31,535 nucleotides of DNA from NCBI GenBank assembly GCA_009602725.1, contig WELB01000028.1:447899-479433 (forward strand). The letters run 5' to 3'. Shown in pieces: positions 1 through 10,433 of the stretch. Within the stretch, counting starts at the first letter, position 1; each line of letters starts with the position of its first letter. Under the pieces are notes generated by a model. That model saw only the letters and a program-made list of their open reading frames with translations. It made no database searches and was not told where the DNA came from. Source of the DNA: Spirogloea muscicola (Eukaryota > Streptophyta > Zygnematophyceae > Spirogloeales > Spirogloeaceae). The translations under genes and the position numbers were made by a program.

Positions 1-126
<126 letters not shown>

Positions 127-147
127 AGGCGGCCGCCCCGCGCCGCC

Positions 148-3100
148 ATGGCGGGCTGCGGGCGCGACGCCTGGCAGGGCTCGCGCGTCGACGAGGACCT
201 CGACGCCGCGTACCCGCTCCGCGACACCGTGGCGCACGCGCCGCCATCGCGCTTCCGCCCGCGGGTAAGGCCATCGCACACCCGCGCCGCCTGCCTTTCC
301 CTGCCTTTCCTGGCGCCGCCGCCGCCGCCAGCCCTGATTCCGCCACAACGGCGTCGTCGTGCTTGCCAGGCGAAGAAGCGCCTCCAGGCGCGGCAGTGGC
401 GTGGCGCCTTCGGCGGCGAAGGCCGCCTCGTGCGCCTGCAGCGCGTCGTCTCCGCCATCCCGCGCGGGGTGCCCTCCCTCACCTCCCCATTTACAGCCGC
501 TCTTCAACTAATTATAGCATACATACAAAATAAGATCCTACATATATATATATACACATATATATATAGCAGCCGCATTGTCCAATTTACAGACCTCCGC
601 GCCCTTGCTCGCTATGTCTTGTGATGTTTACGGATGTTTTGTACGTTTTGGAAGCCGATCAACCGCTGGCTAACCATATGGCCAGGCCCAGCGGCCTTTC
701 GCGTCGCCCAGCGTATGCTGCCTGCATTGCATCGCCCATTTCAAGGAGACACAATGCCAATCATTGCAGCAGCGTCTGACGCACAAACGAATTGGCCTCC
801 GCTGCCAACCCCCACGGCTGCTGCTAGGGTGTGGAGCCTGCAGTGCGTGCCGACGTGTGGGAATTCCTGCTCGGGTGCTTCTCGCCAACCTCCTCGGCTG
901 CCGAGCGCCTGGAGCTCCGACACCGCCGCCAGTGAGCGCCGCTGTCGCCGCTGCCATTGCCGCCTTTGCTCTTACAACAAATTGTCCTTGCTGCAGGTAT
1001 TGAGTGCTGCTCTTGCCAGAGCCAGCGACCATGAATTTGTCACTTGCGCTGTTGCTCCAGGGAGTCCTACGCCGAGCTCAAGCGGCGGTGCTGGGAAATG
1101 GACCCGGCCGTCGGCAGCGGCGAGGTGGTGACTGACCCCCGGCCCATCTGGGGCCACACGGCGGCGGTGGCGGAGGTGACGGCGACCAAGTTGGCCCCAT
1201 TGAGACCGGCCGATGCTGCAGCAGTGGCAAGTGGAGATGACGCAGCCACCGTTGCCGCCAGTACGAGCCCCGACGCTGGTCAACTTGCTGGCGACGAGCC
1301 GCTCGTTGAGCCGGCCAGAAGCTTGGAGGGCCCCGCTGCTGAGGGCGTTGCCGGCGTTGCCGAGCTCCACGAGATGACGCAGGACAACAGTGACCGCGCC
1401 GTCGTCATGGCTCCCCTGGCCAATGGCACTGCGAGGCCTGTCGACCAGGGCGACTTGAGCAGCGGCGGTGCCGCTGCGAGGGACGCGGCGACACTACCGT
1501 CGCCAAGGGGGGGCAGCGTGGAGCCACCTGACCACGAGCTCGGCCAGCAGGATGGGATGAGCGAGAGCATGCGGCGCGCGGGGCCCGGCACCTCCTCCAC
1601 TGAGCGCGTCACGCGATGGCGCTGGACGCTCCACCAGATTGGTCCGTCTCGATCACTCTGCAAGCGCTGCAGCGGCATCGGCCTTCATACACATTTTGGT
1701 TCTGAGGCAGCCCAGCCGTGCCCCTGCAGGCCTGGACGTGATGCGCACGGACCGGGTGCTGGAATTCTACGAAGTGGCGGAGCACCGTGCGCGCTTGTGG
1801 GACATCCTCGCCGTCTACTCCTGGCTCGACCCCGAGGTCGGCTACTGCCAGGGTGAGGCTGGCGCTCTTCTGGTGCCAGCTATTGGCATTCTAGTCTGCC
1901 TGCAGGCCGTTTTGAGCGTACTCCCTCCTTCAACAGCCAGCCTCAGAACCGCCTCATGACCAGTGATGAGCGTCGGCCACTGTGGCGGCCCGCGTTCTGA
2001 TCACGCTGCCACGCCGGGCCGAGCGTTGTGCTGACTGCAGGCATGAGCGACCTGCTATCTCCCCTGCTTATTGTGTTCCGTAACCGGGAAGAAGCGGACG
2101 CCTTCTGGTGCTTCGAGTTTCTGATGCGGCGCCAGGTCGGCCCTCTGCTACCTGCCCTCTGCTGGAGCTGCTGGCACCATGCTTCGTGCGCCACAACGTG
2201 CTGATGCGTCAACCGAGGCGCCTCTGTCGTCTCGCAGCGCGAAAACTTCAAGGGCGACCGGCGAGGTCTGGGCGTCCAGTGCCAGCTTGACGGCGTGGGA
2301 CGTGTCATCAGCGCGCTGAACCCCAAGCTCCACAATCACCTTGGTAGCAACTCAACTCTGGGCCTCCCAGTCCAGTGGTGCCCTGCTGCGGCATGTATGC
2401 CCTCCCTGGTCTTCCCAGTCTCTTGCTGCAGACGGCAGGCACAGGGCTTGACTCCTGCCCAGCCCTGTGTCCCGCTCGTGTGGCACTGCAGCGGAGCTTG
2501 GCGGCAGCTCCTACTTCTTCACGTTCCGGATGCTCATGGTCCGCTTCCGCCGCGAGTTCAGCTTCGCCGACATCCTGTACCTGTGGGAGGTGTGCGCCGA
2601 CGCTTATTGTTTGCCATCCAGGTGCTGCATCTGTTCATCATTGGTGCACTGTTTGTGGTTCGGTGTTGGCAGGATCTTGGAGATGGAGTCCAGTAAAGCG
2701 AGCAGCGGCTGTGGTTGTTCTTCAAATCACTTGCACTTGTTGCAAATGAAACGTTGCAGATGCTCTGGGCGCTGGAGTATGACTCGCAGGAGGCCGCCAG
2801 GCAGGCCTACATCGAGCGAGTGCCGTTGGAGAGGCGCCCCAAGGGCAGTGGGCGATTGCTGACGCCGGCCGCCATAGCCAGCCCACCAACCACTGCCACA
2901 GACGCAGCTACGCTGCGAAGCGCCCGCGTACTCGGCAAGTACCGGCAGCAGCAGCTGCTGCTTGGCGGCGGGGCAGCGGCCCCGCAGCTGGGCAGCAAGG
3001 AGGCGCGTGCGCAGGAGCTGGTCGTCTTCTGCGTCGCTGCGCTGGTCCTCCGGGCTGGCCGCCTGCTTGGCCAGGCGGCGGGCCTTGACGAGGTCGTCAA

Positions 3101-3330
3101 GGTGCGCAGTTGGGGGTACGGTGCTGGCTGTGTCAGGTTGCTTGCATGTTACAGCCCCACCATTTGTGCCGGCCAAGCCTGATGAAGCATCGGTGCCTCC
3201 TATGAGAGTGCAGCAAGTCAACGATATGACCGGCCACCTGGACGTCAAACTTCTCTGCAAGCGAGCCCTCGCTACCCACAAGCGTTACCTCTACAAGGTA
3301 GTCCAAGCTGCCTCGCACTTTACGGGATGA
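148..3330 (+). CDS. TBC-domain Rab GTPase-activating protein (plant Gyp7/TBC1D15-like), ten exons
   Basis: The predicted product stimulates GTP hydrolysis by a Rab GTPase in membrane traffic; the target Rab is unknown. Exons: 148-264, 370-468, 828-931, 1061-1641, 1730-1852, 2041-2135, 2238-2343, 2492-2589, 2760-3101, 3214-3330. All junctions are GT-AG, phases agree throughout, and the frame closes as 593 residues. The N-terminal part reads like plant RabGAPs (FRPRAKKRL, QWRGAF, then RGGV, DVWEFLLGCF). The arginine finger lies in GLDVMRTDR (Arg306) and the glutamine finger in VGYCQG (Gln341), so both catalytic residues are present. Further family blocks are EADAFWCFEFLMRR, NPKLHNHL, RFRREFSFADILYLWE and MLWALEYD. 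Exon 4 carries a long Ala/Gly/Pro/Asp-rich insert of about 145 residues between the N-terminal and catalytic parts, which is probably disordered. The start was chosen as the first ATG after the poly(A), with GCCGCCATGG context. The exact end of the last exon is slightly uncertain because AAG|GTAGTC at 3298 could be another donor. Confidence 0.93.
541..568. repeat. AT-rich TA dinucleotide microsatellite in TBC intron 2
   Basis: A run of TA repeats with an imperfect CA interruption lies inside the 359-base second intron of the TBC gene. It stands out because the surroundings are GC-rich. No function is proposed. Confidence 0.8.
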
Positions 3331-4166
3331 CTCTTCTGCCTGCTCTGCTGGCCAGTGAGCGTCCATGTATGCTTGTTCATATTTCAACGAGGATGCCCAG
3401 ATAACCCTTTGGCAGTGTTGCTTTTTGCGGTGCCAGACAGGTGGATTTAGGTGATGTCTGGCAGCATCAAGGAGCAGGGCAAATTTCGCCAAGGCATTCG
3501 TCCCTGGCTTTGGTCTGACAGGGGCCTAGTCCTGAGTCCATATTGCAGTCTGCTTACGTCCGCAAAGTAGCAGCTGTGAATAGGTGCTGCTTGCATGCAC
3601 CACATTCTATCCCCATGTGCCATGCTAGCAGCCAGGCAGCATACTTGAATCAGCCGTTTGTGGCAAACAGGATGTCGCTTGCCTTTCCAGCGCATTGCAC
3701 TTGCTGACGAGTGCCTTGGGTGGCTTACTGCTGCTGATCTTGCTTCTGCTGCCTAAGGATGTTGTTGAGGATGCAGGTCGTAGAAGCCTTGGCATGCAGT
3801 CAACACCGAACTTTTGAATTATTGTTACTTTCTGCTTCGAATCAACTTCACCGCAGCAGTTTAGAATTGGTATTGTTGCACGCAATACATTGCCTATCTC
3901 GTCTCTATTTAGTGTATTTTTGGAAGTGTCTCAAGGTTCTGCAGACAGGGCAAGCTTGTGGAGTATTACTAGCTGTATGAAGAAGCCCGCAATTATGTAA
4001 GCATATGCTACCTGTTGTGTGGCCCTCATATCATGCTTCGTGAGGGTTGGCACTCGAAGCAAGTGAAGAAATAAAGCATGACCGTCTATTATTGCTCGAA
4101 GACGGCAGCAAGAAAGAGGGCTTAGACAGTGAAGACGAGCAAATACCACGACGCTGAGTAGCCTCA
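3331..4166 (+). other. Probable 3' UTR of the TBC gene, with AATAAA
   Basis: About 840 bases follow the TBC stop without a supported gene; base composition drops towards T-rich non-coding sequence. An AATAAA hexamer at 4070-4075 is a plausible poly(A) signal, and a TGTAA at about 3995 is a weaker candidate. Retroelement-derived sequence on the minus strand begins at about 4172, which gives a natural limit. Transcript data would be needed to place the real end. Confidence 0.5.
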
Positions 4167-4171
4167 TGTGG

Positions 4172-4640
4172 AAGCAAGCGCGGCCAGATTAACTGGTGGC
4201 TGGGAGAGGCCAGCCCAAAACAACGGACACATGTTGCTCATGTGGGCATGAGCAACAACAGACAGGTCGAAACGACCAGTGATACCACAGGAGTGAAACG
4301 AGCTAAGGATATACAGTAGTGAAGCCATGGCTAATCACAGCCTTCGCCCCTTACTGGAAGAGTATCTTCTCTGCGAAAGGTCAGCCCTGACTTCTTACAA
4401 GAAGGAAGACTCTTCCAGTAGAGGGCGAGGTCTTGCAAGGTCTGAAAGAAAAAGAAAGAGAAAAGGCCGGAGCAAAGAAGAAAGACTCTTCCAGTAGAGG
4501 CGATAGCCAAAATAGTGTAACTCAACTGGACAAAGAGGGAAGGGCTCGCTCATTGAGGATAGGGGCTGGAAAAGCCAGCCCAAAATGAATGAACAAAGTA
4601 CGCGAAGGGGGCCAGGGAAGCGCTAAGAAAGACAAGCACA
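4172..4640 (-). mobile_element. Minus-strand LINE 3'-tail fragments
   Basis: At 4172-4230 the reverse strand matches the 3' tail at 15893-15945 and 19408-19462 almost word for word (GGGCTGGCCTCTCCCAGCC, then CCAGTTAATCTGGCCGCG). A second piece at 4540-4610 carries the family terminus (AGCGAGCCC on the minus strand) and the GGGCTGG...CCAGCC hairpin. Between them, 4345-4430 contains an inverted repeat built on GACTCTTCCAGTAGAGG and its complement. No coding part of the element remains here. Confidence 0.75.
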
Positions 4641-4996
4641 ACAAGGAACAAAGCAGCTACGTATTACTCGGTAACCCCTGGTAAGCAGCCTCAGGTCAGT
4701 GAAGCTAGGCTCCTGGAAGTGGGTCCCCTGGCCAGAGCCAGAGGCAGAGGCAGAGGCAACGAACAACCCTAGATGGGGAGGAGACAAGTGGAGACGATCT
4801 GGAAGGAGAGGTGCTCATTAGTCGCACGATCTGCCGATCTCACGGCCAGAAACGCCGTCCTTGCGGAAACCCCCCGGACCAACTCCCCAAACCCCTGGGC
4901 ACTGGATGGGGTTTAAGAATTTTAAGGAGCCGCATACCAGAACCCTTGACTCTGCGTCCTGCTCCCGGCTGGCCCGCCGCATTCCCCGGCGCCTCC
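4641..4996 (+). other. Upstream region of the P3 gene, with a short AGAGGC repeat
   Basis: No gene is seen. Positions 4733-4758 hold a short GAGGCA-type tandem repeat. The rest is presumably promoter and 5' leader of the ribosomal protein gene; no clear TATA box was recognised. Confidence 0.4.
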
Positions 4997-4997
4997 C

Positions 4998-5036
<39 letters not shown>
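4997..5036 (+). repeat. (GGC)n microsatellite in the P3 5' leader
   Basis: About 13 GGC triplets abut the start codon of the ribosomal P3 gene. The ATG is taken as the end of the tract because the following peptide matches the P3 family from its first residues. Such tracts are prone to sequencing and assembly length errors. Confidence 0.9.
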
Positions 5037-5037
<1 letters not shown>

Positions 5038-5542
5038 TGGGCGTGTTCCAGTTCGTGTGCCGCGAGGAGGACGGGCAGTGGACGGCGAAGCGGCACGGCG
5101 GTGAGGAGGGCGCGGAGGAGCTGACGGCAGAGGCGGACTCCACGTTCGGCCTCGGGCGCAAGCTCGTGGGCCTGGCCGTCGCCAACTCCCCCGGCGGCGG
5201 CGGCGTCTCCTCCTTCTTCTCCCTCGTCACGCCCTCCTCCGGCGTCTACGAGGTCCGCCGCCTTTGCCGCCGCCGCGGCAGCCGCTGCTGCTTCCTGGGT
5301 CTGCATTGGCAATCGCCATTGTGGAAGCCGGGGCTGTTGTGAGCACCGTTTCGGCGGTCGGGGTTGCGCGGCGGCACGTCAGGTGATTGTCGGGGGCGGC
5401 GGCGGCTTCGGCGGCGGCNGGCGGCGCAGCGGCCGGCAGCGGCGGCGGCGGCGGGGCCGCAGCGGAGGAGGAGAAGGAGGAGGAGAAGGAGGAGGAGAAG
5501 GAGGAGAGCGACGACGACATGGGCTTCTCGCTCTTCGACTAG
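5037..5542 (+). CDS. RPP3: 60S acidic ribosomal protein P3, two exons
   Basis: This is the plant-specific P-stalk protein, part of the large-subunit stalk that recruits translational GTPases in the cytosol. Exon 1 (5037-5252) encodes MGVFQFVC, WTAK, FGLGRKLV, a Gly-rich turn, SSFFSLVTPSSGVYE. Exon 2 (5383-5542) continues VIVGGGGGF, an Ala/Gly hinge, a Glu/Lys-rich acidic stretch and the hallmark stalk C-terminus ESDDDMGFSLFD before TAG. Plant P3 proteins have the same order and about 120 residues; this one has about 124. The splice junction is phase 0. A single N at 5419, inside a GGC run of exon 2, offsets the downstream frame by one; if it stands for zero or three bases the frame is continuous, so it is treated as an assembly uncertainty and not a mutation. 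Confidence 0.95.
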
Positions 5543-6369
5543 CCGCTCGTCCCACGGCCTGGCCCGCCTCGCTCGCCCTGCGGCAGCAACGCAACACAGC
5601 AGCCATCATGACGCCAGCTGCGCTCAACCCATTTGGTGCTCCATATCTTACTGCCGTCATTCACTTCAGCTGTCAGCTGTGCCGCAGACTAGCAGCCAGG
5701 CGGCGGGGCCTCCGTCCAGCGAACGCCCCCGTGTTTTCCACGGCTGCAGCTTGCTGAGCTTAGACCCATGCTGCTCGCACGCGGCCGTCACAGCACTGCG
5801 GCTGCCCACCATGGCGACTGTCCAAGCTCATGTAGCCACTGGCCTGCAAGGCGCCGGGCTGGCCTTCATCTCTAATCGCTGCGACGGAGCACGTGATCAT
5901 TGTCTCCAGTTTTTGTACTATGGTTGTTTGCATTCGGCACCATTTGTATTTTGCTTGGTTGTATGTCATTGGTGTCGTGGGTAGCCTAGACTTCGCTGGT
6001 GACAGGCTGTGGACATGGGCTGAGGTGGGCATTGGTGTGAAATCTTCCACCCAAAATCAGGAGAATGATCTTGTCAGGGACATGAATAGATTGCGAAAAC
6101 CTTTCCAATGAGCCCTCATCGGTCGAGTCTTGCCTACCACAGCTTGAAGTTGGTTACTGCGCTGCATGCTTACGCTGCTGCTGTGCATCACTCTGGTCGG
6201 GATTGACGGTGGTCGAGCAGTCACGCATTGCTGAGCCCTTATTTCTAAGGTCTTCTTATCGCAATTGCGACTAACTGGCCAGCAAGTCATTATAGTCCAT
6301 GTTGTGCACCTACAGCTGCGGGAGGTACACAGGAGCTTGCTGAGCCCTCGTGTTCAGCCTCTCAAAGTG
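5543..6369 (+). other. 3' flank of the P3 gene; no gene recognised
   Basis: The segment begins with the P3 3' UTR and holds only short open frames without recognisable content on either strand. No canonical AATAAA was found; a TTTGTA-rich stretch at about 5908-5965 could contribute to 3' end formation. No retroelement homology to the rest of the window was noticed. Confidence 0.4.
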
Positions 6370-6459
6370 TTATGAGCGAGGAAGCCAAGGAGTTTGAAGC
6401 TCACTGGAGGCAGCACAACAGCATTGTCGGCATGCATGCATTGCAGGGCGCGAGCTTAC

Positions 6460-6670
6460 TTGATTGTTGTCGAGCTGGAGGTACTGCAGGCTGGTGACAT
6501 TGCTGAGGTTGGCTAGGAGCAGCCCGCTGAAAGCATTGTGAGAAAGGTTCAGGCTGTACAGCATGTTGTAGAGGCCACTACTGGCGGGGATGATGTCTCC
6601 GAGCGAGTTGCCAGAGAGGTCCAGCACCACCAAGTTGGGCCCGGCCAGCAGCTCGGAAGGTTGCAGCTGG
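6460..6670 (-). CDS. Leucine-rich-repeat protein, single exon (partial or relic)
   Basis: On the minus strand an exon is bounded by acceptor TGTCTAG (exon begins at 6670) and donor CAA|GTAAGC (exon ends at 6460). It encodes about 70 residues of plant-type LRRs: LVVLDLSGNSLGDIIP, then LYSLNLSHNAFSG, then LTSLQYLQLDNNQ-like spacing (LxxLxLSxNxLxxxIP). Such repeats occur in extracellular receptor-like proteins and kinases. Upstream on the same strand, 6690-7184 contains weaker LRR-like phrases (for example GNHLAVFSLTGK and RLAEVQINDS), but no consistent exon chain could be built. No signal peptide, transmembrane segment or kinase domain is visible. It could be a degraded gene or one with many short exons. 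It lies about 580 bases downstream of the GRAS A stop, in the same orientation. Confidence 0.65.
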
Positions 6671-7252
6671 CTAGACAGTCAGCATTGCTTGCTAGCTGAT
6701 GTTGGCGCACTTCTTGGGCCGGAAGGGCACCATCACAGAGTGGTCCTGGTTACCCAGGTCGCGGTCCGCAGATCCCATGCGTATCAAGTTGTTGTTTGAG
6801 CACGTCTTTGTGCCACACCTCAGAGTCATTGATCTGCACTTCTGCCAGCCTTGGGCATTCAAATATGGTGGCCAGCAGATATTGCATGTAACATCAGATA
6901 GAGCAAATCTGCTGTTCCCCACCAAAGTGTTAACATTGTTCAATGTACATTTGCTGCGGGTGTAAGAGTAGGAATGCCCTTCACAAAGTGATGCCTCTGG
7001 GCTATATGACTCCAGAGCTATTAGTATAATACATCAGCTTGGCAAACGTCTTCCAATATGGAGCTTTGCCTGTAAGACTGAACACTGCGAGATGGTTCCC
7101 CACTAAGCACCTTGGAGGTGGTGCAAGAAGGCCATGGCCACTGAGCACGATGAGAGCCACACGAGCTACCTTCAATAGCAGCAACTTAAATTACGGACAT
7201 CCTTGGCACCCTCCTTGCTGAAAGTGAGGGCCAGGGCGGCTGCGGCGCCACC

Positions 7253-10061
7253 TCATGAGCCCCAAGTGGATACGTGCATGCAGCCGCGTTCATTCCATCC
7301 CAGCATCAGCGCATTGCCGTCCTGCGAAACCGCAAAGCGCTTGCTATCGTTGTCGACGTACTCTGCCACCATTGCTCGCACCTCGTGCACCATGGCGGAG
7401 CTGAACGATCTGCAGCACAAATCACACCCACGCCAGCACAGCATCTCAGCACCGGAGCTGCGAGCCACCCGGCAGTCTACTGGTCACCTTCCGCAAACAT
7501 CTTCCTATAAGGACATGTGCAGTGTACCTTGGTGTAAAGTGAGCGTCATCCAGGCGCTCGCGCCACTTGACCAGGGGCTCAGTGCGGCGGACGCGGTCAA
7601 GGCCTTCGCACGCAATGATGTTCATGATCTCCCGTCCAAACACGTGCTCTTCAAAGAGCTGCCGGCTGACACTGCCGCGTGGCATGCACGTGTCGATTGC
7701 ATTCATGCCGCAGTAGTAGAACTCCACAGCCTGCGTACGTGCAGCCGAGCAGCCACGGCAAAGCATCAGCAGCCTTTGCAGGCCACACAAGTCAAGCTTG
7801 TGTGCTTCTGGAAATTGGCAGACAAAGGTGCTCCTGCTGCACAACTGATCTCTTAAGTCGACCAGCTGGCCAGGTTACTATAAGCTTGTGACGTACCCCT
7901 CGAAAGCGTTGGAGGAAGAAGGGGCAGTTGAAGTAGGTCTCCATCTCAGCAAGCGCCAGGACGCAAGGACGGAGGCACCGGAGCGCCCGCAGAGCAGCAT
8001 TGCGGGGGTTGGAGCGAATGACGCTGGCGTCAGGCACGTTCTGCAGGCGCATGACCGCATTGATGGCAAGTGCCTCGCCAGCCTCGAGCTCGAGGAGCGC
8101 CGGTGTCAGGTCCTCGAACTTCGCCACCAGGACGGAGCACTCGAATGGTATGCCGAGCTCCCGTGCCAGGTGCGCAAGCTGGGCGCCCAGCTGCCTGCAG
8201 TCACTGTTCCGCTCCTTGCCAAGCTGAGCTGCCTCTGCATCGGGTGGGTCCACGAATGTGATGCGAAGGCGCGGTGGGCCGCCAGGCCGCAGTGCCAGCG
8301 CGCGGAGTGCCGGCTGCCACTGGCTGCCCTGCACCCGCGCACGAGCATCATGAGCGCACGCAATGAGCCGCAGCTCGTCAAGCGAAGCCCATCAGGCAAT
8401 CCGTCGTCCGCGAGCATGCTGCTTGCTCTCATGGCTATGTTGAGCAGGGGCTGTGGGCTGCGCTGCAAACCTGCCACATGGAGATGTCCAGGATGTGCAC
8501 CCGGCGCTCAGCTGCCACTGCCTCCAGGATCGCGCCATTGGCTGACATGATGCAGAACTTGATGAAGGGCAGCGCCTCCGCGAAGTCCTGGGAAGATGCC
8601 GCCATGTCCTAAAAGGCGACCCGCCCACATGCCAGCCGTAAACACGTCAATTTGACGCTTGACTACGGCAACAACGGTTAACACTCATGTGAGCTGTAGG
8701 TACCAGCAGATGTAAAGATAAACAGCGACAATATACCAAGCAAGTAACACAAGCGCAATAAGAGTTCCGATTTTGCGCCACTTCTGAGACATGGACAACT
8801 TCCTGGTGCCTCAAGTTGGCAAGGTGGACCGATGGGGGTGCTGAAGGCTGGGAGGTGAGTGGTGCAGATTTGTGGAAGGAGGATCGAAACGATGGAGAAG
8901 GTCATACAGCAGTCACTGGGGGACAAACCTGGGGCCGAATACGGGAGGGCTGGCGGTACTGCACAAGGCCGAGGCCCTGCGTGCGTGCCCACAGGGCCTC
9001 CATGAAGTAGAAGGCGGCTCGCTGCGCAGGCGTGCCGGTGGGGGTCGCCTCGCGGCGCAGCGCAGAGTGCAGCAGGCGCGCGCGGGCATGGTCGCAGGTT
9101 GCCACCGCCTCGGCGAGCGACGCCAGCTGCTTCGCCAGCAGCGGCACACTGGCTGAGAGGGTAGGTGCCACGGGCCAGCTCACAATGCGCGTCTTATCAA
9201 CAGTGGCGGCAGTGACGGCTGCCACTGTCGGCGGTTGGCCCCAGGGGCCGCCCGGCCACTTGGAGAGCGTGGCCCCCACAGGTTTCGGCAGCAGCATGGC
9301 GGTGTTAAGCGACGTCAGGCTCCCCGGCGGGACCTGCGTCAGCCAGGGCTGCGGCCACGCAGCGAGGTCCCCGCGCAGCTTGACGCCACCGTCGCCAGAG
9401 TACGGGCGCTTGAGGAGCGCAGCGCCGTCGGCGGCTTTGGCGGGGTCCAAGCACGCACGGCCGCGCCGCACCACAATGTCCTTGGACGGGTCTGGCCAGC
9501 GCTTGCGCATGTCGACGAGCAGGCAGCGGACGCAGCTGCACCCCTCCTTGCAGCCCGGCCGCAGTCCTTCGCCGCCGCAGCGGTCGAAGCCGCCGCCGCC
9601 GTTGCCACCAACGACGGTTCTGGCGCCGGAAACGCCTGCCCTGCTGCCCTGCTCCACGGCCTCGCCCTCTCTGCCGCTCGACCTGCTGCCGACCCCACTG
9701 CCAATGCCGCTGCCGCTGCTGCCGCCGCTGCCGCTGCCGCTGCTTCCAGCGCCACCTGGCGGCACCGCGGTGGCGGTCTCGTCGCCAGAGCGCGCCGGCG
9801 AGCAAGAGAGCGGCTGCAGTGCGATGTCTGAGCCAGACGCCTCGCCGACCGACTCCGCCGCCACCGCCGCCGCCGCCGCCGCTGCCGCCGCCAGGTCGTC
9901 GGACGCTGCCATCCACTCCGGGATGCTCACTTCCTCCGCCGCCTGCGCCGTGATTGGCGCGTCCCACCAGTTGTCCTCCCCGACGCCGTTGTCACACAGG
10001 GCCCAGGGCTCGTCCGCAGGCCATGCCAGCAACGCCGAGTCGACATCGTCGTCGTCGCCGT

Positions 10062-10101
<40 letters not shown>

Positions 10102-10257
10102 GCCGCCGAGCGGCGGAGGCGAGAGGCCGCTCTCAACGCCGCCGTTTGCGGTGTGGAAGCTGCCGGCGGCGGGTGCAGCGTGGCAGGCCCGCTTTCCGGG
10201 GGGGCCTGCGCCGCCCCCNNNNNNNNNNNNNNNNNNNNNNNGACATCGTCGTCGTCG

Positions 10258-10299
<42 letters not shown>

Positions 10300-10433
10300 A
10301 CGGCGGCGCGCGCCGCACGCTTCAGCGCTACGGGGGATCCAGCCTGCTGCCAGTGGCGGGGAGCCTCCGAGGAAAGACTACAGCCAACATCGGATTCTCG
10401 CCGGAGGCCCGTCAGGTCCCACATCTGCAACAT
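7253..10433 (-). CDS. GRAS-domain transcription factor A, five exons
   Basis: Exons on the minus strand: 10433-8929, 8608-8471, 8328-7897, 7730-7528, 7409-7253; all GT-AG with matching phases. The GRAS domain is complete in order. The leucine-rich LHRI block begins at LLAKQLASLAEAV and runs to FYFMEALWARTQG. Then come the VHIID motif as VHILDISMW, an LHRII block with ALRPGGPPRLRIT, the PFYRE region with ALAEMETYFNCPFFLQRF, the RVER block with IIACEGLDRVRRTE, and the SAW end with DALMLGW-like NALMLGWNE and STW. GRAS proteins are nuclear regulators; the subfamily (DELLA, SCR, PAT1 and so on) cannot be assigned here. The N-terminal half is Gly/Ser/Ala-rich with WW-containing and acidic patches and a CX3CXCX2C cysteine cluster. 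The start ATG at 10433 (or 10424) lies beyond an N gap in the first exon, so the N-terminus is provisional. GRAS B lies upstream in the same orientation. Confidence 0.93.
9523..9552 (-). other. Cysteine cluster CX3CXCX2C in the GRAS A N-terminal region
   Basis: The minus strand encodes CKEGCSCVRC between a low-complexity Gly/Ser tract and the GRAS domain, preceded by two more cysteines (FDRCGG and RPGC). The spacing could bind a metal, but no known domain was recognised. GRAS B lacks an equivalent cluster in the part that can be read. Confidence 0.6.
10042..10304. other. N gap flanked by a near-duplicate segment in GRAS A exon 1
   Basis: A run of 23 N occupies 10219-10241. The sequence beginning GACATCGTCGTCGTCGCCG, followed by a (GCC)n tract, occurs both at 10042 and immediately after the gap at 10242, exactly 200 bases apart. 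On the minus strand both copies read as poly-Gly followed by DDDDV in the same frame as the GRAS protein. This looks like a misjoined or duplicated repeat end, or two haplotypes stitched together. A real tandem duplication is possible. Confidence 0.8.

Noticed and set aside
634-1131. Plus-strand 165-codon frame
   Set aside because: It overlaps exons 3 and 4 of the TBC gene in another frame and crosses their splice sites.
4818-5312. Ala-rich minus-strand frame opposite the P3 gene
   Set aside because: It is the complement of GGC repeats and of the P3 first exon.
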